Shown here one piece after another: positions 38,217 through 38,354 of a stretch of 38,354 nucleotides of DNA. Position 1 is the stretch's first letter. Every line of letters starts with the position of its first letter. The position numbers were made by a program, and so were the translations under genes. Location: NCBI GenBank assembly GCA_017443595.1, contig JAFSYU010000045.1, positions 1-38,354 on the forward strand. Reading direction: 5' to 3'. Under the pieces are notes generated by a model. That model was given only the letters and a program-made list of their open reading frames with translations, was not told the origin of the DNA and made no database searches. Source of the stretch: Clostridia bacterium (GTDB lineage: Bacteria; Bacillota; Clostridia; Oscillospirales; CAG-272).

Positions 38217-38354
38217 AGGGTAACGAGAATTATCCGAACCACGTTTTCGGACGGCATCTCGCCGCTCCTGCTTCGTTAAACCCCTTGCTGTTACGTATAG
38301 TAGCACCTGCGGGCTTTGCCTCGCAGGAACAACGATCTGTTCGTCCGAAAATCC
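38217..38354 (-). repeat. MITE-like repeat, copy D (right half, cut by window end)
   Basis: The reverse complement of the right half of copy B, with two base differences over about 136 bases. It begins with the terminal inverted repeat AGGGTAACGAGAATTATCC at 38217 and is cut at the central palindrome by the window end. The leftward tkt promoter lies 36 bases away. Confidence 0.88.

Noticed and set aside
38217..38354. Circular 38-kb replicon based on matching window ends
   Set aside because: The matching sequence is a repeat present elsewhere in the window, there are no replication or partition genes, and the gene content is chromosomal.

Overview
This window looks like a chromosomal fragment from an anaerobic, spore-forming Firmicute of class Clostridia. 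The main support is a complete eight-gene spoIIIA operon, with RNase J, acetate kinase, TmcAL, a split (two-gene) transketolase, seryl-tRNA synthetase and AGGAG-type ribosome binding sites. Base composition is moderate, and AUA is used heavily for isoleucine. Family or genus cannot be fixed from the sequence alone. I see no tRNA, rRNA, CRISPR array, phage gene or transposase gene.

Layout, left to right. Positions 1-139 are half of a dispersed MITE-like repeat, followed by an XRE-type regulator (161-1207) and a 550-base G-rich, hairpin-packed spacer. The spoIIIA operon runs leftward (1759-6163) from a sigma-E-like promoter. Reading rightward are a sugar-nucleotidyltransferase/PMM-like fusion whose last 21 codons are repeat sequence (6282-8513), RNase J (8720-10408), an AlgX-like lipoprotein, an orphan protein, and a Phd/RelE-type toxin-antitoxin pair. 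TmcAL (leftward) and AckA (rightward) diverge from face-to-face promoters near 14070. Then come a P-loop ATPase, a second G-rich spacer and a DUF2975/YozG membrane-regulator pair. A leftward GH127 plus sugar-phosphate epimerase operon (17792-20226) abuts the only complete repeat copy (20247-20522).

The second half holds a leftward operon of an XRE-cupin-acyl-CoA synthetase fusion, RlmB and a large membrane protein resembling a P-type ATPase without its catalytic residues (20566-26364). Divergent from it is a three-gene two-component system (26542-28998) whose first member looks like a kinase relative lacking catalytic motifs. Next are a lipoprotein transglutaminase, an ECF sigma/anti-sigma pair, and a leftward operon tktN-tktC-phosphodiester glycosidase-membrane protein-serS (32642-38120). 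The window ends inside a second half-copy of the repeat.

The most unusual features are the repeat family (terminal inverted repeats, near-central palindrome, a truncated copy forming a protein C terminus, and both window ends inside it), the pseudo-P-type ATPase, the regulator-enzyme fusion, and the overlapping ackA/tmcAL promoters that join acetate production to an acetate-using tRNA modification.
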